Positions 8,224 through 16,165 of a stretch of 64,000 bases of DNA are shown here, piece by piece. This stretch comes from GWF2-30-66 sp042576225 (GTDB taxonomy: Bacteria; Babelota; Babeliae; Babelales; Vermiphilaceae). The position numbers and the translations under genes are program-made. The notes under the pieces are model-generated. The model searched no databases. It saw only the letters and a program-made list of their open reading frames with translations, and had not been told where the DNA came from. Where the stretch lies: assembly GCA_042576225.1 (NCBI GenBank), contig JBHPCA010000001.1, positions 10,823 through 74,822 of the forward strand. The letters run 5' to 3'. Numbering within the stretch: position 1 is the stretch's first letter; each line of letters opens with the position of its first letter.

Positions 8224-9393
8224 ATGAAAAAACTTATCTGCACAAATTTATTATTTGCTTTATCTTTAAATCTTTTGGCCCCTTCGTTAATACATTGCGG
8301 CAGAGGAAAATTTCAAAAAACTAAAAATTGTGGATCTAATAGGTATCGCAAACGTGATAAGTACAGCTTAAAAACCAACAAATTTGTGTACAAATCTAGA
8401 AAAAAAGAAAAAAGATACAAAAGTAAGCAAAGAAAAAAAATAGAAGAGTTAAATAAAAAAATTCAAGATCGTATTTACAATAAACTAGACTTCTGCAAAA
8501 CCAAAAACTTCAAAAAATGTGGTAAAGGGAAACATAAAGACTATGATGTCACAACTTACTCTCCTAGAGCAATTTATTCCAGATTGATTGTTCTACTAAT
8601 ACTTCTTCCAATGCTTATATCCTCAGGCTATTCTATGCCTCCGTACCCCGAACTACCACCATGCATAGCAGGCCCATATCCCTTGTCCGTTGAAAACGCA
8701 AAATTCTGGCACAATCACATAACGCTATGTTACTGCAGAGTAGGTTTTTTTGGCGACGAATATCTAGACTGCAATCTTGAGCTACCAGTGCCCGAATTAG
8801 AATGTGAAAGTAACATGTATGATATCAAAGTAAAATATATTGAAGGCATCACCCTCTTAAGCAAAGACGCTCCCTGTTTCTGTGAGCCAATGGATGGCGG
8901 CAACGACCTTGCTATTTTGAATTGCAACAGCCCCTTCGCAAAATTTGAGATCGTCCCAGCAATTTGCACAGCCAAAAAAAGAAGAAGCTCTGACCTATCT
9001 TTAGATAAACCATGCTGTGATGCAATACTTACTACTGAAAATAATGAAACCACAATAACTACCCAATGCTATCCCTCACAAGAAGTTTCTAATATAAATC
9101 TCGAGCTAATACCAATTTGGCTTACTTTAGGACTGGTTTTGGGTGCTTGCTTAACAGCATGCCCAATAGGCGCACTTTGTGCAATCAAAAAAGGTTGCAA
9201 AAAAAGAAAAAAAATTACTAAGGTCGAAAAAGAGCAACCAGTTGAACTCGAAGATAAAAACAAAAAAGAAAATATTAAAACCCAAGATGAAAAGACTGAG
9301 GAAGAAATAGAGACTGAGTCAGAAACAGAAACTGAGACAGAAACAGATACCGATACTGAAAGCGACACAAGTACTGACACTGAAATCTATTAA
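8224..9393 (+). CDS. Array paralog 3: dual-leader Cys-rich membrane protein with acidic tail
   Basis: Same plan as its neighbour at 6957: signal peptide (1-24, ending IHCG), basic stretch (25-110), second hydrophobic segment (116-138, ending SSGYSMP), two Cys repeats, signature DKPCCDA with NNETTITT sequon, membrane helix (about 292-317), KKRKK, and an acidic tail ending DTEIY. The upstream region and 'aaggagttttagac' before the ATG are almost the same as for 6957, so the pair is a recent duplication, yet the ectodomains share little beyond cysteines. Function unknown. Confidence 0.8.
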   Translation: MKKLICTNLLFALSLNLLAPSLIHCGRGKFQKTKNCGSNRYRKRDKYSLKTNKFVYKSRKKEKRYKSKQRKKIEELNKKIQDRIYNKLDFCKTKNFKKCGKGKHKDYDVTTYSPRAIYSRLIVLLILLPMLISSGYSMPPYPELPPCIAGPYPLSVENAKFWHNHITLCYCRVGFFGDEYLDCNLELPVPELECESNMYDIKVKYIEGITLLSKDAPCFCEPMDGGNDLAILNCNSPFAKFEIVPAICTAKKRRSSDLSLDKPCCDAILTTENNETTITTQCYPSQEVSNINLELIPIWLTLGLVLGACLTACPIGALCAIKKGCKKRKKITKVEKEQPVELEDKNKKENIKTQDEKTEEEIETESETETETETDTDTESDTSTDTEIY

Positions 9394-9400
9394 ATCACGT

Positions 9401-9437
9401 CCCCCGGCTTGAACTCGCAAGAACAGAGAACCGGGGG
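9401..9437. terminator. Conserved post-stop hairpin after 8224
   Basis: CCCCCGG (9401-9407) pairs with CCGGGGG (9431-9437), eight bases after the stop at 9393. It belongs to the same hairpin set found after other genes of this subfamily. Confidence 0.55.
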
Positions 9438-9639
9438 AATAAACTTAGGACGAATGCTTTCTTTGAAGCTGAGAAGATTTGTTTATGTTTGGCTGTAGAC
9501 CCCTCGGCACTAATCAACCTAGTTTTTTTTAAGGAAAAAACCATGTTGATTACGGGCTCGGGGCAGGTCGGAATTATGAAGCCCTTCGGGCTCCCTTTTA
9601 AACTTACAATAAGTAAAGTTATATTATTTCGTAGATGTT
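9436..9639 (+). repeat. Left arm of the 204-bp inverted repeat
   Basis: Pairs with 10030-10234. It contains a small GAAGCCC-TTC-GGGCTC hairpin and a short ATG-initiated frame beginning MLITGSGQVG, which is also present in the other arm. The few differences between arms include silent, conservative and neutral changes, so coding is not shown. Confidence 0.75.
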
Positions 9640-9665
9640 ATTTGGTCTTTTGGGAAAAACACAAG

Positions 9666-9998
9666 TCAGTCTAAAGTATGGGTTTTTAAACACGTATACC
9701 TATGGTGAGTATTTTTCGAAAAAGCTTGCAGCATTTCAAAATCACCATTGATAAAAGCTTTTTTCTTATTCCTAGACCAACTTTTGATCTGTTTTTCAAC
9801 GTAAAGAGCTTCATATCTTTTTGAAAATTCTAAGTAAAAAACAAGTTTCACAGGCAACCTCTTGCGGGTATAAGAAGCACCCTCTCCTCGATAATGGTAT
9901 TTCACCCTACTGAAAAGATTTTGAGTATACCCTACATAATAAGAGTTATCATTGCACTCAAGAATGTAAACGTAAAACTTTGGTTCTTTTTTTGCCAT
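9666..9998 (-). CDS. GIY-YIG domain nuclease-like protein
   Basis: The 110-residue protein starts MAKKEPKFYVYILECNDNS and continues with YYVGYTQNLFSRVKYH, the paired Y-x-Y / Y-V-G motif of the small UvrC-N/YhbQ-type GIY-YIG family. It continues with the usual ALYVEKQIKSWSRNKKKA helix. Small proteins of this family are DNA-end or branched-DNA nucleases, or of unknown role. The ATG at 9998 was chosen over an in-frame upstream ATG because 'ttggag' precedes it. No export leader is present, unlike the neighbours. The gene is enclosed by inverted repeats, which suggests it travels with or acts on them. Confidence 0.85.
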   Translation of the reverse strand: MAKKEPKFYVYILECNDNSYYVGYTQNLFSRVKYHYRGEGASYTRKRLPVKLVFYLEFSKRYEALYVEKQIKSWSRNKKKAFINGDFEMLQAFSKNTHHRYTCLKTHTLD

Positions 9999-10029
9999 GG
10001 TTTCAAACTCCAAATAAAAAACACTAGAA

Positions 10030-10234
10030 AACATCTACGAAATAATACAACTTTACTTATTGTAAGTTTAAAAGAGAGCCCGAAGGGCTTCATAATCCCG
10101 ACCTGCCCCGAGCCCGTAATCAACATGGTTTTTTTCTTAAAAAACTAGGTTGATTAGTGCCGAGGGGTCTACAGCCAAACACAAACAAATCTGCTCAGCT
10201 TCAAAGAAAACATTCGTTCTAAGTTTATCTCCCA
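10030..10234 (-). repeat. Right arm of the 204-bp inverted repeat
   Basis: Reverse complement of 9436-9639 at roughly 93-95 % by eye. The outer end merges into the post-stop hairpin of the leftward paralog at 10273, as the left arm does with the hairpin after 8224. Confidence 0.75.
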
Positions 10235-10264
10235 GCTTTCAGATTTTGTGTGTCAAAGCCGGGG
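10231..10264 (-). terminator. Conserved post-stop hairpin after 10273
   Basis: cccagcttt (10231-10239) pairs imperfectly with aaagccggggg (10254-10264), just downstream of the stop of the leftward gene ending at 10273. Same type as 8102-8138. Confidence 0.45.
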
Positions 10265-10272
10265 GAAATAAT

Positions 10273-11415
10273 TTAGTAGATCTCGATATCAGTGCTTGTT
10301 TCTGTGTCCGTCTCCGTTTCTGTCTCGGTTTGGCTATCACTCTCCTCAGAAGTTTCATCCTCTGTAAAATTGGTATTTTTGTTAGCACGCTCTTTTTCTA
10401 CTTCAGATACCATTTTGTTAATCTTCTTTTTTTGCATTAAGCACAATACACACGCTATGCACACAAATGGTGAACAGCAAAGGGCCCCTAATGCTATCCC
10501 TGCGCCTCCTACTGACGCAATTAAAGCTGGTAAATTGATCGCATCAGATTCGTTTTCTAGGGGGCAAAACAATATTGTGTTGTTAGGCAAAACACTCTTT
10601 TGGTTTTTTCTGTTATCGATAAAACGCCTTAAAACGCTCCTAGGCTCACATTTCACAGTAAAAAATCCGTTACAATCTAAGTAAACATCGTTTTCGCAAT
10701 CACAAGATATTGGAGCTAGAATTTCCCAATCTGAATGACCAAACATTTCGAGAGTATATTCTCCTGGCTTACAATGATCTGAATATAACATGGGGAAATC
10801 TTCACAAACCAACAGTTCAGAAACTGCCCCCCAAATTGGATCTGTATAAAGCTCACACCAGCAGTAAATATCCTCAAAAGGATAGTAATCGCCAGATCTT
10901 ATATGTATCGCCGAAAAAAAATATGATCCTTCCTCACAATGGAAGTACTCTACATCATCTTGTGCCTTTGCCCGAAGAAACAAAAAAAATAAAAACAATA
11001 CAAATACAAGAGGTTTTGAAGTAAGAAGTCTTAAAGCAGCTTTAGAAAACATTGATAAAGATAGAGCCTTGCGGGATTTTCCTGTTTTTAAAGATTTTTG
11101 ACGAATATTTTTATTGCCCATAAAAGAATAACCATAGACAAATTTTTCAGTTATATTTTGCAGGAGCTTGTTTTTTTCTTGCGCAACTTTTAACTTCTCA
11201 ATTACTTTTCGTTGCTTACTTTTTATTTTTTTTTCTTTTTTGCTTACCCCATACATAAATTTTCTATGGTTCAAACTGCGTTTGTCACGCCTATAGCACC
11301 TTTTATACCCACTGTTTTTACGATATTTTCGTTTTTTCCCGCAGTTTACAATCGGTACCATCAACAAATTCACAGAAAATGCTGCCAATAATTTTATGCA
11401 AATAAACTTTTTCAC
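10273..11415 (-). CDS. Array paralog 4: dual-leader Cys-rich membrane protein with acidic tail
   Basis: A GTG start with 'aaagga' upstream gives signal peptide MKKFICIKLLAAFSVNLL (to about 25), basic stretch, second hydrophobic segment (132-150, ending RAKAQDD, a good signal-peptidase site), two Cys repeats (CEEGSYFF...CWC, CKPGEYTL...CDC), membrane helix with many cysteines (293-325) and a tail ending STDIEIY. Roughly the first 73 coding bases are almost identical to those of the next gene at 11601 while the ectodomains differ strongly, which suggests gene conversion. Sequons occur at PNNTI and ENESD. Confidence 0.8.
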   Translation of the reverse strand: MKKFICIKLLAAFSVNLLMVPIVNCGKKRKYRKNSGYKRCYRRDKRSLNHRKFMYGVSKKEKKIKSKQRKVIEKLKVAQEKNKLLQNITEKFVYGYSFMGNKNIRQKSLKTGKSRKALSLSMFSKAALRLLTSKPLVFVLFLFFLFLRAKAQDDVEYFHCEEGSYFFSAIHIRSGDYYPFEDIYCWCELYTDPIWGAVSELLVCEDFPMLYSDHCKPGEYTLEMFGHSDWEILAPISCDCENDVYLDCNGFFTVKCEPRSVLRRFIDNRKNQKSVLPNNTILFCPLENESDAINLPALIASVGGAGIALGALCCSPFVCIACVLCLMQKKKINKMVSEVEKERANKNTNFTEDETSEESDSQTETETETDTETSTDIEIY

Positions 11416-11540
11416 TGTGCTTGTCCTTTTAGTTAAAAATTAAAAATTTATAAAAATAGAGAAACTCAAAATATAATTCTGTCACAAGAATGCCAACACA
11501 GAAAAAATATTCAATAAAAAGTATACCATTTAGATTACAT

Positions 11541-11574
11541 CCCCCGGCTTTGACGCATAAAGCAAAGAGCCGGG
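11541..11574 (-). terminator. Conserved post-stop hairpin after 11601
   Basis: CCCGGCT pairs with AGCCGGG across a loop of about 18 bases, shortly downstream of the stop of the leftward gene at 11601. It is the same post-stop hairpin type. Confidence 0.5.
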
Positions 11575-11600
11575 AAATAAATTCTAAAGTACCCAAAAAA

Positions 11601-12611
11601 CTATTCGACACTCTCACTCTCAGTATCTGTATCAGTTTCGCTCTCCGTCTCCATATCATCCTCAGTTTCTAAGTCATTATCATCTTGATTTTTTGAAATT
11701 ATTCTACACTTCCCCTCTGGCTTATCCTCGTTTTTAGAGGAAGCTGTGAGTAACTCAGGGGACTCTTTTTGTGATGTTATACGCATTTTTTTAAGCATCT
11801 TTTTTACCACACACTTAAATATGCAATAGAAACTTAAAGGCAAAACAATACATCCTGCACATACCAAAATCGGGGTGACAATACTTGAAACACCTGAGGT
11901 TATATCCAAGACGGTTGTATCTTGAACAGTTGTAGCTTGGGTAAATGGAGAACCTATACTTATACCAAAACAATGTAGAATACCCAGTTGGCAAGAGCAG
12001 GTTGCAAAACCTGCATATAATTGAGGACAAAACATTTCGAAATTGTAGAGACCACTTTTACACCCAATAGCTGACTCAGGAAATATGGTAGGAGCTGGAC
12101 AACTAACTGATGACCCAACTTGCTCACAATATTTAGTAGTAAAAAATGTATAAAACGACTCAAAAAAGGAAGTAACAGTAATTCGGCACTTAACTTCGTA
12201 AGAAAAGGCTGTCCTGAAAAGCGTTAAAAAAAGGAAAAGCGCAAGTTTCTTGGGAATACGAATTTTTGAAGGAGACCTTAAAGAAAGCTTCAACTTTGAA
12301 AAAAACTTTAAAGAATTTCCAAATTTTTTCCCTAACTCTGAAAGAACTTCATCTAATGTTACAAACTTGTCGTTGTTTTTTCTGAACTTTTTTTCAAGCT
12401 TTTTATAGTACCTTTCTTTTCTTACTCTTTTTTCTTTCTTAGTTTTATACGAAAACTTCTTATGTTTTAAACTACGCTTGTCACGCTTATAACGCCTGCT
12501 GTACCCACTGTTTTTACAATATTTTCGTTTTTTACCACAGTTTACAATCGGTACCATCAACAAATTCACAGAAAATGCTGCCAATAATTTTATGCAAATA
12601 AATTTTTTCAC
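11601..12611 (-). CDS. Array paralog 5: dual-leader Cys-rich membrane protein with acidic tail
   Basis: A GTG start ('agaggt' upstream) opens a 336-residue protein: signal peptide identical for some 30 residues to the paralog at 10273, basic stretch with DKRSLKHKKFSYK, second hydrophobic segment (119-139, ending RTAFSYEVK), shorter Cys-rich ectodomain with one clear C-x2-G-x-YNFEMFC ... CSC ... LHC repeat, membrane helix (240-268), then an acidic tail rich in E/D/S/T. It is transcribed divergently from the gene at 12811. Function unknown. Confidence 0.78.
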   Translation of the reverse strand: MKKFICIKLLAAFSVNLLMVPIVNCGKKRKYCKNSGYSRRYKRDKRSLKHKKFSYKTKKEKRVRKERYYKKLEKKFRKNNDKFVTLDEVLSELGKKFGNSLKFFSKLKLSLRSPSKIRIPKKLALFLFLTLFRTAFSYEVKCRITVTSFFESFYTFFTTKYCEQVGSSVSCPAPTIFPESAIGCKSGLYNFEMFCPQLYAGFATCSCQLGILHCFGISIGSPFTQATTVQDTTVLDITSGVSSIVTPILVCAGCIVLPLSFYCIFKCVVKKMLKKMRITSQKESPELLTASSKNEDKPEGKCRIISKNQDDNDLETEDDMETESETDTDTESESVE

Positions 12612-12742
12612 GTGTCTACCTCTTGTAAGTTAAAAATAAATAATAATAATAATGATTGCTACCATTTTCTATTAAACTGGTAGCTTTTGCAAGAACTTTA
12701 ACAAAATGTTTTGACTAATTTTTGAACACAAGTATATTTTAA

Positions 12743-12770
12743 ACAGAGTCGTATTTGGAGTTTTGTAATC
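12743..12770 (+). promoter_or_regulatory. Conserved upstream element of the array (copy 2)
   Basis: CAGAGTCGTATTTGGAGT followed by a -10-like TGTAAT lies 40 bases before the TTG at 12811. It matches the elements at 6331 and 23799 in sequence and distance. Confidence 0.5.
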
Positions 12771-12810
12771 CTGATTATTTTTTTATATATATGCCAAGAA
12801 GGGAAGAATC

Positions 12811-13758
12811 TTGAGAAAAATCATATGTGTCAAGTTGCTAGTTGCTTTTGCAATAAATCTTCTTGCAGTTCCATTTACGTACTCTGGCAGGGGGCACCGA
12901 TATTACCATAACAAATGGAGTAAAAGCAGATTTTTTAAAAAAGATAAACAAAGTTTGAAAAACCGCAAAGTAACACACAAGAGGCGTAAAGAAAAAAAAA
13001 TAAACCATAAAAAAAAGAATAAAATAGATCAAAGAAATTTTGTTAGAACTAAATTCTCAAAATTTTTAAAAACCGATTGCCTAAAAGGTTTGCTATTTTT
13101 ATCTCTATTGCCAGGTTTTAACTTTGCAAAAAAGCCACAACTCCCGACCATGTTCTGCAGGCATAAAATAATGCCTCTATGGGAACCCCAAGGAATCTTC
13201 TGGCTTAAACAGTGTTGTAAATATTCTTACATTACACACAAATTTTTATATTGCATTAGATATGACCCGGATTTCTGCCCTCCTAACTGCATGAGAGGTT
13301 ACTGGTGCCCTAAGTATCTACCTGGCCACATTCAAAATTGCATAAACGGCACAAAAGTTTGTAGTATTTTCGATTGCCACAAATGCTACTACGGTAAAGA
13401 TGCTACAGGCGATTACAATAAAACAACACAACGTTATGAAAATATAGACTACAGCAAGTGTACTCCTAAAAGTAAGTTATCACAAAATAGAACCCGATAT
13501 TCTTATTCGTATTGCTCCTACAAAGATTCTGCCATGGACTGTTTTATTAAACAAGATATAACAAGCCTCAAATGGCCCTCTGGTTTAACTACGGGTTTGG
13601 CCATAACAGTACTGCTTGCAATAATCTTGCTACAAGCACAGATTTGTTGCTTGACAATAACTCGAGCAAAACCTACAAAATATAAACTAGAGTTGCCTGA
13701 TCTTGAAATACCAAATAGTTCAAGTGATTCGAATGGATCTAGTGAATCAACAAATTAA
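12811..13758 (+). CDS. Array paralog 6: Cys-rich membrane protein, subfamily B
   Basis: TTG start with 'gaaggga' upstream. Leader MRKIICVKLLVAFAINLL, basic stretch (28-85), second hydrophobic segment (90-107), then an ectodomain (110-255) different from the previous genes: CPPNC, NGTKVC, DCHKCYYG, several N-x-S/T sites (NGT, NKT, NRT) and FIKQDITSLKWP before the membrane helix (258-284). The tail is short and Ser-rich and lacks the Thr/Glu run. It is the first of three same-strand genes spaced 20 and 39 bases apart, probably one operon. The close partner is the next gene. Confidence 0.8.
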   Translation: MRKIICVKLLVAFAINLLAVPFTYSGRGHRYYHNKWSKSRFFKKDKQSLKNRKVTHKRRKEKKINHKKKNKIDQRNFVRTKFSKFLKTDCLKGLLFLSLLPGFNFAKKPQLPTMFCRHKIMPLWEPQGIFWLKQCCKYSYITHKFLYCIRYDPDFCPPNCMRGYWCPKYLPGHIQNCINGTKVCSIFDCHKCYYGKDATGDYNKTTQRYENIDYSKCTPKSKLSQNRTRYSYSYCSYKDSAMDCFIKQDITSLKWPSGLTTGLAITVLLAIILLQAQICCLTITRAKPTKYKLELPDLEIPNSSSDSNGSSESTN

Positions 13759-13778
13759 ACAAATAAAGCGTAAATAAG

Positions 13779-14891
13779 ATGCAAATTATAAAAAAATTAC
13801 TATCTATCAAGTTATTAGCCGTATTTTCTTTTCAAACTTTTTTCATCCCATTTGCCCACTGTGGAAGAAAAAGAAATTGTTTCTACAATCACAATAAAAG
13901 AAAAACACGCAGATTTTTCAAACGAAACAAACAAAATTTAAAAAATCGCAAAAAAATACACAAAAAACACAAAGAAAAAATTAAAACAAGAAGAAATAGA
14001 AAAATAGATCAAGAAATTTTTACCCAATCTGAATTTTTAAAGCTATTGAAACAAAACAAATGGCTCAGCTGCTTAACTTTTATCTCTCTGCCAAGCTTTA
14101 TTTCTACCAAAAACAATAAAAAAGGTAGATTTATAAAGATTACTACTTGCAGCCACAAGTGGAAAATTTTACCAAAGTATAGCGGGATTTTTTGGTATAA
14201 ATTTTGTTGCATACAAATCAAAGATACCAAATTGGGCAGATTTACAGGAAAGAAATACTGTTGTCGTGACGAACCAAACTATTGCCCACCCAACTGCCTC
14301 AATAATACCGGCCTCTATTGCCCTACACCTGAGTTTCCTGATTACATAATGAATTGCAGAAACGGCACAAGAGTTTGCGACATTAGAGATTGTTACAACT
14401 GTTACCTAAAAAATGCGACAACCAAAGAAAAATGGAGCCTTAATGACTGGTACAAAATAGACTTCAATAAATGCAATAGTACTAAGACCAAGCTTTCTAA
14501 CAAAACACGCAAAGACCACAAACTCCCAGATTTTGGCTCATACTGCACTGATAATAACTTTGGTATAGATTGTTCTATAAAACAAGATATAGCAAGTATA
14601 AAATGGCCTCTCATAACAACTTCAGGCGTACTGACGGTTGCTCTTATCGCAATAATACTACTACAAACGCAGATGTGTTGCCTAATCGGATCAGAGCATA
14701 AGAAAAACAAAAAAACCCATCTTATTACACAAGATAAAATTACAAACATATCTGTTAAAAAAATTCGCAAAAATAAGGCACCTGGCGCAAAGCCTAAAAA
14801 GAAAAAATTCAAAAAACATAAAAATAAGAGAAATCACAAAAAACGCAAAAAAAAGAAAAGATACAATGTTACTGTTGAGTTTAACCATTAA
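13779..14891 (+). CDS. Array paralog 7: Cys-rich membrane protein, subfamily B, with basic tail
   Basis: Shares the subfamily-B ectodomain with 12811 (NYCPPNCL, NGTRVCDIRDCYNC, SIKQDIASIKWP) after leader, basic stretch and a weak second hydrophobic segment (93-112). The membrane helix is about 280-304. Instead of the acidic tail it ends with a strongly basic run rich in Lys (residues 335-365), the opposite charge to most paralogs. Sequons include NGT, NAT, NST and NKT. It starts 20 bases after the previous stop. Function unknown. Confidence 0.78.
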   Translation: MQIIKKLLSIKLLAVFSFQTFFIPFAHCGRKRNCFYNHNKRKTRRFFKRNKQNLKNRKKIHKKHKEKIKTRRNRKIDQEIFTQSEFLKLLKQNKWLSCLTFISLPSFISTKNNKKGRFIKITTCSHKWKILPKYSGIFWYKFCCIQIKDTKLGRFTGKKYCCRDEPNYCPPNCLNNTGLYCPTPEFPDYIMNCRNGTRVCDIRDCYNCYLKNATTKEKWSLNDWYKIDFNKCNSTKTKLSNKTRKDHKLPDFGSYCTDNNFGIDCSIKQDIASIKWPLITTSGVLTVALIAIILLQTQMCCLIGSEHKKNKKTHLITQDKITNISVKKIRKNKAPGAKPKKKKFKKHKNKRNHKKRKKKKRYNVTVEFNH

Positions 14892-14930
14892 CTTACCCCA
14901 GAATAATACTTTACCAAGAGGATTCAAGCC

Positions 14931-16115
14931 ATGAAAAAATTACTCTCTACTACACTGCTAGCCGCATTTTCTTTCAACATTCTTTTTGTCCCCCACGCAC
15001 ACGCTGGCAGAAAGCACCACAAAAGCTTCAAGCGCAGACACACAAAAAGAAATAAACATAACAGAAAATGGCAAAAGTATAAGCGTAAGATGAAAAACAA
15101 AAGAAAAATACAAACATACAAAAACAGAGTAACACAGCATAAAAAGAGAAAAATGCTTACTATGCCAAAAATTTTCAGACATAATAAAACAAAACACGCA
15201 AAAAACATATTCCCAAAAAATGTGCCCACAAAACTATTAAAATCCATGGAAAACATACCGAAAATGTTGTTAAATTTTCTGGTAAAACTCTTATCCCTCT
15301 TTTACCTATTTCGTACCAGATCTTCCCAAAAAATACCCATTTCTCAAGATTTACTGGAACTGGCCAATTGGATCAAACAAGACATGTTAGAAAATGAAGA
15401 GCTACAATCATATATGCTAAAAGATGGTGAATCGGTTCGAGATCTTTTAGCAAGGGGCCAAATATTTGTTCCTGAAGACAGTGAGTTAAACACGCTTGGT
15501 CAAAATATAACATTTACATTTGATGAGACAGAATATGACTACAGCTTAGCAATTGCTACGATTTGCAGCTCTGTTATTGCGTCTGTTTTTGTTCCTATAT
15601 TCTGTGTTTTATGCACCTGGATTTGCTTGCAAAAAAAGTGCCGCAAAAAGAGAACGGATATAGATCCTGTTGTTAATATCACGCCCAAAAAAAATAATGA
15701 TAACAATTTGCCCGCTCTTGATTACAAAACTGATTCAAGAAGCTGTGAAAGTGGTACAGAGAAAGAGACTGTGACGGAGTCTGATTATACAACAGATTAT
15801 ACGACCAATACTGAGACAGACTCTGACTTTGGGGTTGCTACCAACCCTAAATCTTACAAACCCGTATACTATACTAAATCTAAAACTAAATATAAAAAGA
15901 CTAGAAATATTTCAATACAAACTGACCAGAGTGAGACTAAAACAGATATTACCACAACTGAAAGTGAAATGGAGAGTGACTCTGCGGCCCTAGACCCAAT
16001 AGTTGAGAGTGTAACAGAAACAGAGACTGAAACAGATACTGAGACGGAAAGCGAAATCGACACTGATACTGAAGCTGAGACTGAGATAGACACAGAGACA
16101 GATACTGAGGATTAA
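14931..16115 (+). CDS. Array paralog 8: membrane protein without Cys ectodomain, long acidic tail
   Basis: Leader MKKLLSTTLLAAFSFNILFV ending AHAGRK, basic stretch to about 105, hydrophobic segment (about 110-128), then a short cysteine-free segment containing LLELANWIKQDMLENEE and an N-x-T site. A membrane helix (203-233) follows, then a 160-residue cytoplasmic-side tail dominated by T/S-E/D repeats with YTTDYTTNTETD and a KSKTKYKKT interruption. It keeps the family head and tail but lacks the variable domain, so it may be an adaptor member or a deletion variant. Last gene of the 12811 unit. Confidence 0.75.
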   Translation: MKKLLSTTLLAAFSFNILFVPHAHAGRKHHKSFKRRHTKRNKHNRKWQKYKRKMKNKRKIQTYKNRVTQHKKRKMLTMPKIFRHNKTKHAKNIFPKNVPTKLLKSMENIPKMLLNFLVKLLSLFYLFRTRSSQKIPISQDLLELANWIKQDMLENEELQSYMLKDGESVRDLLARGQIFVPEDSELNTLGQNITFTFDETEYDYSLAIATICSSVIASVFVPIFCVLCTWICLQKKCRKKRTDIDPVVNITPKKNNDNNLPALDYKTDSRSCESGTEKETVTESDYTTDYTTNTETDSDFGVATNPKSYKPVYYTKSKTKYKKTRNISIQTDQSETKTDITTTESEMESDSAALDPIVESVTETETETDTETESEIDTDTEAETEIDTETDTED

Positions 16116-16165
16116 ATATTAAAATTTTTATCGGGGGATTATTTTTTTGTTAGTAGAAGGGGTTT

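Larger units (their letters stand above)
9436..10234. mobile_element. Inverted-repeat-bounded unit carrying a GIY-YIG gene
   Basis: Two arms of about 204 bases (9436-9639 and 10030-10234) are reverse complements with only scattered mismatches. Landmarks seen in both arms are ctgtagacccctcggcac, cgggctcggggcaggtcgg and gcccttcgggctc. The roughly 390-base centre holds a leftward GIY-YIG gene. The unit lies exactly between the 3' ends of two convergent array paralogs. A mobile element with the nuclease as cargo or driver is one reading; an inverted duplication of the intergenic region is the other. No transposase or obvious target duplication is seen. Confidence 0.55.

Noticed and set aside
9540..9600. 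tRNA-like or regulatory RNA in the GC-richer part of the inverted-repeat arm
   Set aside because: Only a small GAAGCCC-TTC-GGGCTC hairpin is present; no cloverleaf or T-loop sequence could be drawn.
9489..9674. Short frame beginning MAVDPSAL / MLITGSGQVG in the left inverted-repeat arm, with a twin in the right arm
   Set aside because: It exists only because the arms are copies; no leader, domain or coding bias was seen and both frames run out into unrelated sequence.
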